Shown here: positions 9,165 to 19,243 of the stretch, in pieces
Layout: each line of letters begins with the position of its first letter
Numbering within the stretch: position 1 is the first letter of the stretch
Assembly: GCA_947505915.1 (NCBI GenBank)
Contig: CANNNH010000001.1
Coordinates: forward strand, 1 to 42,189
Origin: Comamonadaceae bacterium
GTDB taxonomy: Bacteria > Pseudomonadota > Gammaproteobacteria > Burkholderiales > Burkholderiaceae
Direction: 5' to 3'
Length of the DNA: 42,189 nucleotides
The notes under the pieces: generated by a model
Database searches by the model: none
Seen by the model: only the letters and a program-made list of their open reading frames with translations
Told to the model about the DNA's origin: nothing
Position numbers and translations under genes: made by a program

Positions 9165-10667
9165 ATGATTGACTCTTTAAGCTGGATCACCGTTTACCCC
9201 GAAATCATTCTGCTGGTCATGGCTTGCGTGATTGCGATGGTGGACCTGGGCGTGAAGACGCCGCTGCGTGGCACCACCTACGCGCTGACGCTGCTGACGC
9301 TGGCGGTGGTCGCTGTGCTGGAGGCGTTTTACGCCACCCAGGGCGCCACGGTCTACGGTTTCGGCAAGATGGTCGTCAGCGACCCGATGGGCAACTGGCT
9401 CAAGTGTTTTGCCTGCGTGGCCGTGATGATCACGCTGGTCTATGGCCGGCCCTATGCGGCTGACCGAGACATGCTGCGCGGCGGTGAGTTCTTCACGCTG
9501 AGCTTGTTTTCGCTGCTCGGCATCTTCGTGATGATCTCCGGCCATAACTTTCTGGTCATCTACATGGGTCTCGAGCTCATGACGCTGTCGAGCTACGCGC
9601 TGGTGGCCTTGCGCCGTGACAACGCGACCGCCACCGAAGCGGCCATGAAGTATTTTGTGCTGGGCGCACTGGCTTCGGGCTTTTTGCTCTACGGCCTGTC
9701 CATGATCTATGGCGCCACCGGCTCGCTCAATGTCAGCGAAGTGTTCCAGGCCATAGCCAGCCGCCAGGTCAAGCACCAGGTGCTGGTTTTCGGCCTGGTC
9801 TTTGTTGTTGCCGGTCTGGCCTTCAAGCTCGGTGCTGTGCCTTTTCACATGTGGTTGCCCGACGTCTACCAGGGCGCACCCACCGCCGTGACCCTGCTGA
9901 TCGGTGCTGCTCCGCAACTGGCGGCATTTGCCATTTGCATGCGTCTGTTGGTACAGGGCATGCTCCCGCTGGCCATCGACTGGCAGCAAATGCTGATGGT
10001 GCTGGCTGTGGGCTCGCTGCTGGTGGGCAACCTGGCCGCCATCGCTCAGACCAACCTCAAGCGCATGTTGGCGTTTTCGACCATCGCGCAAATGGGCTTT
10101 TTCCTGCTGGCCATGATGGCCGGGGTGGCCGGCGGGCACTATACCAACACCACCTCTGCTTATGGCGCGGCCATGTTTTATGTCATCACTTATGTGCTGA
10201 CCACGCTGGCGGCTTTCGGCATCATCTTGCTGCTGGCGCGTCAGGGCCATGAGGCTGAAGAAATCACTGACTTGTCGGGCCTGAACCAGCGCAGCCCGCT
10301 GTTTGCCGGCGTCATGGCCTTGGCCATGTTCTCGCTGGCCGGTGTGCCGCCGCTGGTGGGCTTTTACGCCAAGCTGGCGGTGCTGCAATCGCTGCTGGCG
10401 CCCGGCCTGACCGGCTACTTGTTGTTGTCGGTGTTTGCCGTGCTGGCCTCGCTGATCGGCGCTTTCTATTACCTGCGGGTGGTGAAGGTCATGTACTTTG
10501 ACACCCCCCACGCCGGTCTGCCAACCGAGATCATTGCCCGTACTGATGCTCGCGCTGTGTTGGCCCTGAACGGCGGTCTGCTGTTGGTGCTGGGCATGGC
10601 ACCCGGCGGTCTGATGACTTTGTGCGGCGATGCCATTGCTGCGCTGGTCAAGACACTGGTCACTTGA
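9165..10667 (+). CDS. nuoN: NADH-quinone oxidoreductase subunit N
   Basis: This 500-residue antiporter-like subunit is the last classical gene of the nuo operon. Typical segments include FLVIYMGLELMTLSSYALVA with its glutamate, FHMWLPDVYQGAPTAV, KRMLAFSTIAQMGFFL and FSLAGVPPLVGFYAK. It has about 14 hydrophobic helices. The stop is only 4 bases before the start of the DUF2818 gene, so that gene is very probably in the same transcript. Confidence 0.97.
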   Translation: MIDSLSWITVYPEIILLVMACVIAMVDLGVKTPLRGTTYALTLLTLAVVAVLEAFYATQGATVYGFGKMVVSDPMGNWLKCFACVAVMITLVYGRPYAADRDMLRGGEFFTLSLFSLLGIFVMISGHNFLVIYMGLELMTLSSYALVALRRDNATATEAAMKYFVLGALASGFLLYGLSMIYGATGSLNVSEVFQAIASRQVKHQVLVFGLVFVVAGLAFKLGAVPFHMWLPDVYQGAPTAVTLLIGAAPQLAAFAICMRLLVQGMLPLAIDWQQMLMVLAVGSLLVGNLAAIAQTNLKRMLAFSTIAQMGFFLLAMMAGVAGGHYTNTTSAYGAAMFYVITYVLTTLAAFGIILLLARQGHEAEEITDLSGLNQRSPLFAGVMALAMFSLAGVPPLVGFYAKLAVLQSLLAPGLTGYLLLSVFAVLASLIGAFYYLRVVKVMYFDTPHAGLPTEIIARTDARAVLALNGGLLLVLGMAPGGLMTLCGDAIAALVKTLVT

Positions 10668-10671
10668 GCCC

Positions 10672-10971
10672 ATGAGCCAGTCAGCGCCAGTCTGGTTGGT
10701 GGTGCTGCTGGCCTTGCTGGCAGCCAATTTGCCTTTCATCAATCAGCGCTTCATGCTGGTCTACCGCTTGAGTGCAGCCAAGCACTTGTCATTGCGCCTG
10801 TTGGAGCTGGTGCTGTGGTACTTTGTGGTCGGCGCTGTGGCCCTGGCGCTGGAGCATCAGCTGGGTCAGATCGCGCCTCAGGGCTGGGAGTTTTATGCCA
10901 TCACCGGTACGCTCTTTGTGACCTTTGCCTTTCCGGGCTTTGTGCTGCGCTACCTGCTTAAACTGCGATGA
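10672..10971 (+). CDS. DUF2818 small membrane protein
   Basis: This 99-residue hydrophobic protein has about three predicted membrane helices (near residues 7-20, 44-62 and 75-92) and the stretch ANLPFINQRFM early on. It matches what I know of the DUF2818 family, which in Burkholderiales sits directly behind nuoN. No enzymatic motif is visible and the function is unknown. I chose the ATG at 10672, four bases after the nuoN stop; an in-frame ATG at 10630 lies inside nuoN and is unlikely. The stop overlaps the next gene by 4 bp (ATGA). Placement suggests a role in complex I assembly or stability, but that is only inference. Confidence 0.88.
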   Translation: MSQSAPVWLVVLLALLAANLPFINQRFMLVYRLSAAKHLSLRLLELVLWYFVVGAVALALEHQLGQIAPQGWEFYAITGTLFVTFAFPGFVLRYLLKLR

Positions 10972-11561
10972 CTTCGCCGCCCGCTTTACCCGATGACGCG
11001 CACCTGACCGAAACCCGTGTGGCCAGCCAGGAGCTGCTACACGGCCATTTCCTGCATGCCATGCGCGACACAGTGCGCCTGCCCGACGGCAAGGAAGCCA
11101 CCCGCGAGTACGTGATTCACCCCGGCGCTGTGATGGTGGTGGCTGAGCTGCCGGACGGGCGGCTGGTGCTCGAGCGCCAGTTCCGTTATCCCGTGCAAGC
11201 CGTGATGGTCGAGTTCCCAGCCGGCAAGCTGGACCCCGGCGAAGATTCGCTGGTCTGTGCCCAGCGCGAGCTGCTCGAAGAAACCGGCTACACCGCCCGC
11301 CAATGGGCGCGCGCCGGTGTTTTGCACCCTGTCATCTCTTACTCCACCGAGTTCATTGACATCTGGTTTGCGCGTGAGCTCACAGCCGGCGAGCGTCAGC
11401 TCGATGTCGGAGAGTTCCTTGATGTTTTCAGCGCCAGCGCCGACGAGTTGCTGCAATGGTGCCGTGACGGCCGCATCACCGATGCCAAGACCCTGACCGG
11501 CATTCTGTGGCTGCAAAACCTGCGTTCCGGGGCCTGGAGCCTGGACTGGGCAAGTGTTTGA
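10968..11561 (+). CDS. Nudix hydrolase, ADP-ribose pyrophosphatase-like
   Basis: This 197-residue protein has a complete Nudix box at residues 86-108: G86, then E92, then R100-E101 and E104-E105 with G107. These are the metal-binding and catalytic residues that cleave nucleoside diphosphates linked to another group. The layout around the box (VVAELPDGRLVLERQFRYP before, HPVISYSTEFIDIWFA after) resembles the ADP-ribose pyrophosphatase (NudF) branch, so ADP-ribose is the likeliest substrate. It overlaps the DUF2818 gene by 4 bp and ends 21 bp before the DUF1178 gene. The exact substrate cannot be read from sequence. Confidence 0.9.
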   Translation: MTSPPALPDDAHLTETRVASQELLHGHFLHAMRDTVRLPDGKEATREYVIHPGAVMVVAELPDGRLVLERQFRYPVQAVMVEFPAGKLDPGEDSLVCAQRELLEETGYTARQWARAGVLHPVISYSTEFIDIWFARELTAGERQLDVGEFLDVFSASADELLQWCRDGRITDAKTLTGILWLQNLRSGAWSLDWASV

Positions 11562-11582
11562 GTTCTGGCTCACAATCCATGC

Positions 11583-12119
11583 ATGAAAGTTCTTGACCTC
11601 AAATGCGCGCACCAGCATGTGTTTGAAGGCTGGTTCGCGTCTGAAGATGATTTCCAGAGCCAGCTCACCCGCGACCTGGTGCAATGCCCGCTGTGCGGCG
11701 ATGCCGACATCAGCAAGCAGCTCAGCGCCCCGCGCCTGAACCTGGGTGCCGCGCCACGGCCCAGTCCCGCCCTCGCCAGCGCGCCGGCGGCTGCCGATGC
11801 CGGTGCGTCCGGCGGCGCCAAGCCTGCCAGCGGCCAACTCGTGCCGGCCGGTGCAGCGCCAGCGCCGTCTGCGCAAGTCCTGCAAGATTTGCAAGCCGTT
11901 CAGGCGGACTGGCTGAAAATGGCGCGCCATGTCATGGCCAACACCGAAGACGTGGGCAGCCACTTTGCCGAAGTCGCGCGGCAGATGCACTACGGTGAGA
12001 CCGAAGAGCGCAGCATCCGCGGCCAGACCTCGCGCGAAGAAGCGGTAGCGCTGCTCGAGGAAGGCATTTCCGTGATGCCACTGCCCCTACCCGACGCGCT
12101 CAAAGGGCCGCTGCAGTAA
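11583..12119 (+). CDS. DUF1178 family protein
   Basis: This 178-residue protein of unknown function opens with LKCAHQHVFEGWFAS and then VQCPLCGD, a Cys/His arrangement like a small zinc ribbon, as known for DUF1178. An Ala/Pro-rich stretch at about residues 55-100 separates it from a charged C-terminal part that includes MHYGETEERSIRGQT. It ends the nuo-linked run on the plus strand and faces the convergent gdhA gene, with 9 bp between the stops. No catalytic motif is visible. Confidence 0.9.
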   Translation: MKVLDLKCAHQHVFEGWFASEDDFQSQLTRDLVQCPLCGDADISKQLSAPRLNLGAAPRPSPALASAPAAADAGASGGAKPASGQLVPAGAAPAPSAQVLQDLQAVQADWLKMARHVMANTEDVGSHFAEVARQMHYGETEERSIRGQTSREEAVALLEEGISVMPLPLPDALKGPLQ

Positions 12120-12128
12120 ACCTGCTGC

Positions 12129-13436
<1,308 letters not shown>

Positions 13437-13514
13437 GAACAAAGCTCCTTGAAGTCAATGCCATGAGCGTAGGAGCGCCCGCAGCATTTGTCCAAGGCCA
13501 GGTTCTGGTAAATA

Positions 13515-13531
13515 TATGCGTTTAATGCATA
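13515..13531 (-). promoter_or_regulatory. Candidate LysR-type operator upstream of gdhA
   Basis: A perfect inverted repeat, TATGC - 7 bases - GCATA, contains the T-N11-A core typical of LysR-type regulator sites. It lies 79-95 bp upstream of the gdhA ATG in AT-rich sequence, a usual position for an activator site. No LysR gene is in the window, so the regulator is unknown. The call rests on symmetry and position only. Confidence 0.4.
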
Positions 13532-13543
13532 AGGTGGGGAGGG

Positions 13544-13610
13544 GATGGATCCCCGCTTTCGCGAGGATGACGGGAAAAGTCCGTCATTCCTGCGGAGGCA
13601 GGAATCCATC
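13544..13610. repeat. REP-like inverted repeat pair
   Basis: Two 30 bp arms (13544-13573 and 13581-13610) are inverted copies matching at 23 of 30 positions, separated by 7 bases. Each arm has the form GATGGAT...ATGACGG with an inner GC-rich mini-dyad. This is the familiar dispersed CGTCATTCC...GGAATCC type of repeat of beta- and gammaproteobacteria, here in a head-to-head pair that could form a large hairpin or cruciform. It lies between the start of gdhA and the end of the ABC exporter gene. Confidence 0.75.
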
Positions 13611-13654
13611 GGCGTAACCATCAGCCCGACGAATAAGCCCCCCGCCACCGCAAC

Positions 13655-15478
13655 TCAAACAGTGAACTGCAACTCCGCCAGTCGCGCGTACAAGCCGCCT
13701 TGCTTGACCAGTTCAGCGTGCCGGCCCTCTTCGACCAGGCGGCCCTGGTCCAGCACCAGAATGCGGTCGGCTTTCTGCACGGTGGCCAGCCGGTGCGCGA
13801 TGACCAGCGTGGTGCGCCCGCGCATGGCTGACTCCAGCGCGGCTTGCACCATGCGTTCGCTTTCAGCGTCGAGCGCGCTGGTGGCTTCGTCAAGCAAGAG
13901 CAGCGGCGGGTTTTTCAGCATAGCGCGTGCAATTGCGATGCGCTGGCGCTGGCCGCCTGACAGGCGCACGCCGCGCTCGCCCAAAAAAGTGCCGTAGCCT
14001 TCGGGCAGGGCTGTGATGAACTCGTGTGCAAACGCCGCTTGTGCAGCGGCTTTGACTTCATCATCGCTGGCTTGCGGCCGGCCGTAGCGGATGTTGTCCA
14101 GCGCGGAGCTGGAGAAGATCACCGCGTCCTGCGGCACGATGCCGATGCGCCCGCGCAGTGACTGCAAGTCCATTTCATTCGTGGCTACACCGTCGAGCGT
14201 GATGCGACCAGAGCGCGGGTCGTAGTAGCGCAGCAGCAACTGAAACACCGTGCTCTTGCCCGCGCCACTGGGGCCGACGATGGCAATCGTTTCACCCGAG
14301 GCGACTTTGAGTGTGAAGTCGCTGAGCGCCGCCTGCGCCGGGCGCGAAGGGTAGTGAAAGTTCACCGACTCCAGCGAGACGGTGCTACCGGCCTGGGGGG
14401 CAGGTGCCTTGACGGGCACTGCCGGCGAGACAATCGGCGAGCGGTTGCCGAGCAGCTCCATCAGGCGCTCTGTGGCACCGGCTGCGCGCAACAAGTCGCC
14501 ATAGACCTCGCCGAGCACGGCAAAAGCACTGGCCAGAATGATCACATAGACAACCGTCTGCCCCAGGTGGCCGGCCGTGATGTCGCCGCGCACCACCGCC
14601 TGGGTGCCCTGGTACAGGCCCCACAGCAGCGCCGCCGAGGTGGCGATGATGATGAAGCCCACCAGCACCGAACGCGCCATGGAGCGGCGCACCGCTACTT
14701 CGAAGGCCTTGGATGTCGATGCGTCAAAGCGGACGGCTTCGCGCGCTTCTGCCGTGTAGCTTTGCACCACTGGAATCGCATTGAGCACTTCAGCGGCAAT
14801 CGCGCTGGAGTCGGCCACGCGGTCCTGGCTGGCACGTGAGAGCTTGCGCACGCGCCGCCCGAACCACACACTGGGCAGCACGATCAGCACCAGAATGCCG
14901 AAGACTTGGATCATCACGTACGGGTTGGTATAGATCAGCATGGCCAGCGCGCCCGTACCCATGACGGCGTTGCGCAGACCCATGCTCAGCGATGATCCGA
15001 CCACGGTTTGCACCAGCGTGGTGTCGGTGGTCAGGCGTGACAGCACTTCGCCGGTTTGAGTCGTTTCAAAAAACTCCGGGCTTTGTTGCAACACGTGTGA
15101 ATACACCGCATTGCGCAGGTCGGCGGTGATGCGCTCGCCCAGCCAGCTCACCAGGTAAAAACGGAAGGCTGAAAAACCGCCCAGCGCTGTGGCCACGGCA
15201 AACAGCGTGAAAAAATGATCGCGCAAGGCCATGGTTTGCGCGCCTTTGTCGGTCTGTACCAGGCCGCCGTCGATCAGGCTTCGCAAAGCCAGCGGGAACA
15301 GCAGGGTTGCGCCGGCAGCAAGGCATAAAAACAGCAGCGCCAGCGCAATGCGGACGCGGTAGGGTCGCAAAAATGGCAGCAGGCCCGACAGTGATTTGGG
15401 CGAGCCCTTGGCCGCTTGCTCGTTTTTAGACACAGGGGTGGGCAGGGCAGTTGCAGAAGCTGAAACAGAAGTAGACAT
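13655..15478 (-). CDS. ABC exporter, MsbA-like half transporter with fused ATPase
   Basis: This 607-residue protein has an exporter-type membrane domain (about six helices, residues 30-330) followed by an ATPase domain. Visible motifs are Walker A GPSGAGKST (residues 402-410), signature LSGGQRQRIAIARA, Walker B LLLLDEATSALD and the H-loop VIAHRLATV. It would act as a homodimer in the inner membrane. The substrate is not clear: MsbA-type lipid A export, lipid or drug export are all possible, and the low-complexity N-terminal 25 residues give no hint. It lies 52 bp after the lipocalin-like gene on the same strand and could share its transcript. Confidence 0.92.
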   Translation of the reverse strand: MSTSVSASATALPTPVSKNEQAAKGSPKSLSGLLPFLRPYRVRIALALLFLCLAAGATLLFPLALRSLIDGGLVQTDKGAQTMALRDHFFTLFAVATALGGFSAFRFYLVSWLGERITADLRNAVYSHVLQQSPEFFETTQTGEVLSRLTTDTTLVQTVVGSSLSMGLRNAVMGTGALAMLIYTNPYVMIQVFGILVLIVLPSVWFGRRVRKLSRASQDRVADSSAIAAEVLNAIPVVQSYTAEAREAVRFDASTSKAFEVAVRRSMARSVLVGFIIIATSAALLWGLYQGTQAVVRGDITAGHLGQTVVYVIILASAFAVLGEVYGDLLRAAGATERLMELLGNRSPIVSPAVPVKAPAPQAGSTVSLESVNFHYPSRPAQAALSDFTLKVASGETIAIVGPSGAGKSTVFQLLLRYYDPRSGRITLDGVATNEMDLQSLRGRIGIVPQDAVIFSSSALDNIRYGRPQASDDEVKAAAQAAFAHEFITALPEGYGTFLGERGVRLSGGQRQRIAIARAMLKNPPLLLLDEATSALDAESERMVQAALESAMRGRTTLVIAHRLATVQKADRILVLDQGRLVEEGRHAELVKQGGLYARLAELQFTV

Positions 15479-15530
15479 GCAACCAGTTTAGCCAGATGCG
15501 CTGGCCCGCCTGCATGCATGCGCGTGCGGC

Positions 15531-16610
15531 TCACATGCGCAGCGGTGAGGCGTAGCCCGTCATCTCCAGATAGCCCCGGCCCACACGGCGGCCATGGCTG
15601 TCAAACAGATCGCTCAGGCCCTCCCAGTACACGGCGCCTGTGGACTGACGGCTGTCAAGTTCTTGTGCGTCTATCACTGCCTTGACCGTGTAAAAGTCAG
15701 CAGGGGTGCGAACCAGCCACTCCACCGGGTAGCGCGCTTGCGTCAGCGGGCTTTGCCAGAAACGCAAGGGTTTGAAGATGACTTCGCCCCGGCTGAATGT
15801 GTAAAGCGTGCCCTGTGGCGAGCGGAAAGAGCCGCCATCCCACACGGCGCTGCCATCCTTGCGCCGCAAAGCAAAAGCCGTCAGCGCGCTGCCGTCATCC
15901 AGGTTCATGCCGATCCAGTCCCAACCCCTGGCTTCGGGGTGCAGCAACTCGTCGCTCCATTCATGGTCCAGCCAGGCTTTGCCGCTGATTTCAAAGCGCA
16001 GCCCGCGCAGTGTGATTTGCCCGCGGGTAGCCAGTTGCGGCTGGCTGTAGTAATAGCTGGCCTGGCGCGCATCGGGCCCCTTGCGTGACAGACCTTGCTG
16101 GCCTTGCAAAAGCAGCGGCTGGCTGGGCTTGAACTGCATCGCCAAGCCGAAGTCCTGCGCCGGTAGCTCGGCCGTGTACAGGCCGGAGTCCGCTTGGCGC
16201 TGCAAGCGCCAGTGACCCAATTGCAAAGTGGTGTTGCCGGTGGCAGCCAGCGCCAGGCCAAAGCCTTCGCGGGCAATGCGTTGGTCATGCCAGAGTTTTT
16301 GCCCTTGCACATCGGTCAGAGCCGCATGCGCAAAGATCAGTTGTTTGGCAGCAAATTTCGATTGCAGGCTTTGTGCCGCATCCACCCGGGTACGGAAAAA
16401 CGTCAGCTGAAAACCGAATTCACGCGGCTCAGACGCCAGGCTGCGTGCGTACCCTGTGATGTACCACCACTCGGTGCGCTGGCCGGGGTGCGCGCCATGG
16501 TCGGCAGGGAACACCAGTGTTCGTGCCGTTAGGGCCTGCGTCGCCGGCGTCCACAGGGACGTGCCCAGGCCCAGGGCGCCGGCGCCTATCAAGCTGCGAC
16601 GGCTCAACAT
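15531..16610 (-). CDS. Tat-exported lipocalin-like protein (AttH/CrtC-type)
   Basis: This protein of about 359 residues begins MLSRRSLIGAGALGLG, a twin-arginine signal, so it is probably exported folded. The mature part has the EWWYITGYA motif and later KAWLDHEWSDE and WDWIGMNLDDGS, typical of the lipocalin-like family that includes carotenoid 1,2-hydratase CrtC and AttH. No carotenoid genes are nearby. It directly follows the fused ABC permease, as AttH follows the permeases of attEFGH operons, so a role with that transporter is more likely than carotenoid hydration. I chose the ATG at 16610, preceded by a G-run, because it gives a compact Tat signal; a GTG at 16643 overlaps the permease stop and is the alternative. 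Confidence 0.85.
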   Translation of the reverse strand: MLSRRSLIGAGALGLGTSLWTPATQALTARTLVFPADHGAHPGQRTEWWYITGYARSLASEPREFGFQLTFFRTRVDAAQSLQSKFAAKQLIFAHAALTDVQGQKLWHDQRIAREGFGLALAATGNTTLQLGHWRLQRQADSGLYTAELPAQDFGLAMQFKPSQPLLLQGQQGLSRKGPDARQASYYYSQPQLATRGQITLRGLRFEISGKAWLDHEWSDELLHPEARGWDWIGMNLDDGSALTAFALRRKDGSAVWDGGSFRSPQGTLYTFSRGEVIFKPLRFWQSPLTQARYPVEWLVRTPADFYTVKAVIDAQELDSRQSTGAVYWEGLSDLFDSHGRRVGRGYLEMTGYASPLRM

Positions 16611-16639
16611 ACAAGCCCCCCGGTTTGCAGCTGCGTTTC

Positions 16640-19243
16640 TCACCAGTCTTCCTTCACGGCCAGCACCGCGTCAGCGCTGGCGGCGGCGCGCCCTGCCAGC
16701 CAGGCGGTGAGCGTGCCGGCCAGCACAACCGCCACGCACAAGGCCAGAAGACGCAACCAGGGCACTTGCAAATCCATGCTCCAGTGAAAGCTCTGCGGGT
16801 TGACCACATGCACCAGCACCACGGAGACCGCCAGTCCCAGCCCAAGTCCGGCGATCGATCCCATCACCGTCCAGGCTGCGCCTTCACCGGCCACCACGCT
16901 CAAAATCTGACGGCGCGTCAGCCCCAGGTGGGCCAGCAGCCCGAACTCTTTGCGCCGCGCCAGCACCTGGGCGCTGAAGTTGGCGGCCACGCCAAACAGC
17001 CCGATCGCTATGGCCACCGCCTGCAGCCAGTAGGTCACCGCAAAGCTGCGGTCAAAAATCTGCAGTGAGCGCACGCGAATCTCACCTGCAGAAGCCAGCT
17101 CGATCAGCTCATGGTTCAGGCCCGGCCCCGAGGTTTGCGCTGCCAGTTGCCGGATGCCCGCCTGCACGGCGTCTTCACGGGCGCCGGGCGCCAGCCACAG
17201 GGCCAGGTCGTTGACGCGCCGGTCACCGGTCAAGCGCACAAAATCTTGCTCGTCCATGGCGATAGCGCCAAACTGCCGGGCGTAGTCGCGCCACACGCCC
17301 GCCACAAAAAACCGCGGCGCACCGGTATTGGCAAAACTGTTTTCCATCGGTTCAAAAAAATCACCCGGACTGGCCTGGTAGCGCGTCAACATGGGCTCAC
17401 TGACATAGATACCGATCGCGCCGGTCGGCACGCTGAGCGCCGGGCCGACCAGTGGCAGCACCCGCGCTGGCGTTTGCATATCGCGCGCGATCAAGGCGAC
17501 CGCCGGCTGGTCAGGGGACAGCATCAGTTGCGTCACGCGCAAGCTCCCTACACGCGCCACCCCCGGCACTGCGGCCACGGCCTGCACAAACTCCGGATTG
17601 AAATAGGCCGTCTCCCCGGCCGCGCTGCTGGCGGCGGTGCGCACATACAAATCAGCCGGCAGCACCACCTCCAGCCAGTCTGTCACTGAATGCCTGAAAC
17701 TCGCCACCATGATGGTCAGCGCCACGGCCAGACTGAGGGAAGCCACTACGCCGCTGACGGCCACGCCGGCGCTTTCGCGCACACGCCGCGCACGTTCCAC
17801 CGCCAGCATGGGCAGTGCCCGCTTGGCCACCAGGGGACTGAGCCGGCCGTATAGCAGCCCGATCAAGCCAGGCAGCGCGCCGATACCGCCGACCAGCAAG
17901 AGTGCCACCGACAGGTAGGCGCCCAGTGCGATGCCGGCCACCGGTGGCAGCAGCGCCAACAGAGCGCCGGCCAAAAGCATGGCCAGGCTCAGCCAGGATC
18001 GGCTGTACCCGACCGGCGCCACGCCCAGGCCCTTGAGGCTTTGCGCGGGCGGCAATTGTTGGGCCGTGCGCGCCGGCCACCAGCCGCCAACCAAGGCCGC
18101 CACCACGCCCAGGCCGCCGTAGGTCAGCGCGGCCGCCCAGCTCCACTGCAAGGCCGGCGCGATGCCGGCAAAGTAACCGCCACCCAGGTCGCCACCCAGC
18201 AGGCGCAAGGCCAATGCCGCCAGTGCCGTGCCCAGTGCCACGCCAGCGGCACTGCCCAGCAGTCCCAGCAGCAGCGATTCGCACAACACCAGTTGCAGCC
18301 GCGTAGCGCCACCCAGACCCAGCACGCCCAGCAAGGCCAATTGCTGGGCGCGTTTGGCCACGCTCAGCGACAACACGGAGAACACCAAAAACGCACCCGT
18401 GAAAAGCGCCACCAGGGCCAAGACCGTGAGATTGATACGGTAAGCGCGTGAGAGCTGGCTCACGCGCTGGGCAGCGTCGCCGGGCTCGCTCCATTGCAGT
18501 TGTTCAGGCCAGTCAGCGGCGCTGTGCTGACGGTGTATAAAGTCAGCCCGGTCCACCCCGGCGCGCAGCTGCAAGTCGATGCGCGTGAGTTCGCCGCCGC
18601 GGCCGAATAGGTCTTGCGCTGCGCCCAGGTCCATCACCGCCAGCGGGCCGCCGCCGGCGGCCACGCTGCCGGCCACGCGCACTGCCAGCATGTTCAAGCC
18701 GCTTTGCAATTGCACAGAGCCTGCGCCAAGCGCGTTCTGTGCCGCGGCATTGAGGAACACGGTGGCCGGCGCAAAAAAAGCAAAGCGATCGTCGGTATCT
18801 GCCGGCCGCGGGAGTAATTCGGGTGCCAGCCGGGCCAGCAGCAGGGCGTCCACCCCCAGCACACGCAGGGACTGCCGCGCGCCGCCGGCAGCTTGCGCAT
18901 AGGTGCTCAGCTCCAGCACGGGGCTGGCGACAGAGACTTCCGGCAAGCTGGCGATGCGGGCGTAAAGCGATTCGTCTAACTGACCCTGCGCGGCCCGCAG
19001 CGTCAGGTCGGGCTGGCCGTTGACGGAGCGCACGGCTTGAGAAAACTCACTGAGCGCCGACGCGTTGATCAGATGCACCGACAAAGCCAGCGCCACGCCC
19101 AGCATCACGGCCACCACCGCCGCTGCATTGCGCCAGGGATGGTGGCGCAGCTCTTGCCATGAAAAAGTCAGCAGCAGGGCGGGCAGCACGCGGCCTTGCT
19201 TGCCGGCAGCGGGTTGTAAAAATTCAAACCAGGCCATCGGCAT
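16640..19243 (-). CDS. ABC transporter permease, fused FtsX type (YbbP/AttFG-like)
   Basis: This 867-residue protein has two FtsX-type membrane modules in one chain. One helix lies near residues 40-60, a periplasmic domain follows, then a group of three helices, a middle helix pair, another helix and second periplasmic domain, and a final group of three helices. This ten-helix plan matches E. coli YbbP and looks like a fusion of AttF and AttG. Such permeases usually do not move substrate across the membrane but pass ATP-driven motion to the periplasm or extract lipids or lipoproteins. The start overlaps the ATPase gene by 20 bp. An ATG at 19237 is also possible. Confidence 0.9.
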   Translation of the reverse strand: MPMAWFEFLQPAAGKQGRVLPALLLTFSWQELRHHPWRNAAAVVAVMLGVALALSVHLINASALSEFSQAVRSVNGQPDLTLRAAQGQLDESLYARIASLPEVSVASPVLELSTYAQAAGGARQSLRVLGVDALLLARLAPELLPRPADTDDRFAFFAPATVFLNAAAQNALGAGSVQLQSGLNMLAVRVAGSVAAGGGPLAVMDLGAAQDLFGRGGELTRIDLQLRAGVDRADFIHRQHSAADWPEQLQWSEPGDAAQRVSQLSRAYRINLTVLALVALFTGAFLVFSVLSLSVAKRAQQLALLGVLGLGGATRLQLVLCESLLLGLLGSAAGVALGTALAALALRLLGGDLGGGYFAGIAPALQWSWAAALTYGGLGVVAALVGGWWPARTAQQLPPAQSLKGLGVAPVGYSRSWLSLAMLLAGALLALLPPVAGIALGAYLSVALLLVGGIGALPGLIGLLYGRLSPLVAKRALPMLAVERARRVRESAGVAVSGVVASLSLAVALTIMVASFRHSVTDWLEVVLPADLYVRTAASSAAGETAYFNPEFVQAVAAVPGVARVGSLRVTQLMLSPDQPAVALIARDMQTPARVLPLVGPALSVPTGAIGIYVSEPMLTRYQASPGDFFEPMENSFANTGAPRFFVAGVWRDYARQFGAIAMDEQDFVRLTGDRRVNDLALWLAPGAREDAVQAGIRQLAAQTSGPGLNHELIELASAGEIRVRSLQIFDRSFAVTYWLQAVAIAIGLFGVAANFSAQVLARRKEFGLLAHLGLTRRQILSVVAGEGAAWTVMGSIAGLGLGLAVSVVLVHVVNPQSFHWSMDLQVPWLRLLALCVAVVLAGTLTAWLAGRAAASADAVLAVKEDW

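Noticed and set aside
9177..10742. 521-codon open frame antisense to nuoN
   Set aside because: It is a mirror of nuoN codons: rich in Q, H, A, R and G without domain motifs. nuoN itself is certain.
15531..16610. Carotenoid 1,2-hydratase (CrtC) as the firm function
   Set aside because: The fold is shared, but no carotenoid genes are nearby and the ABC neighbours point to an AttH-type role.
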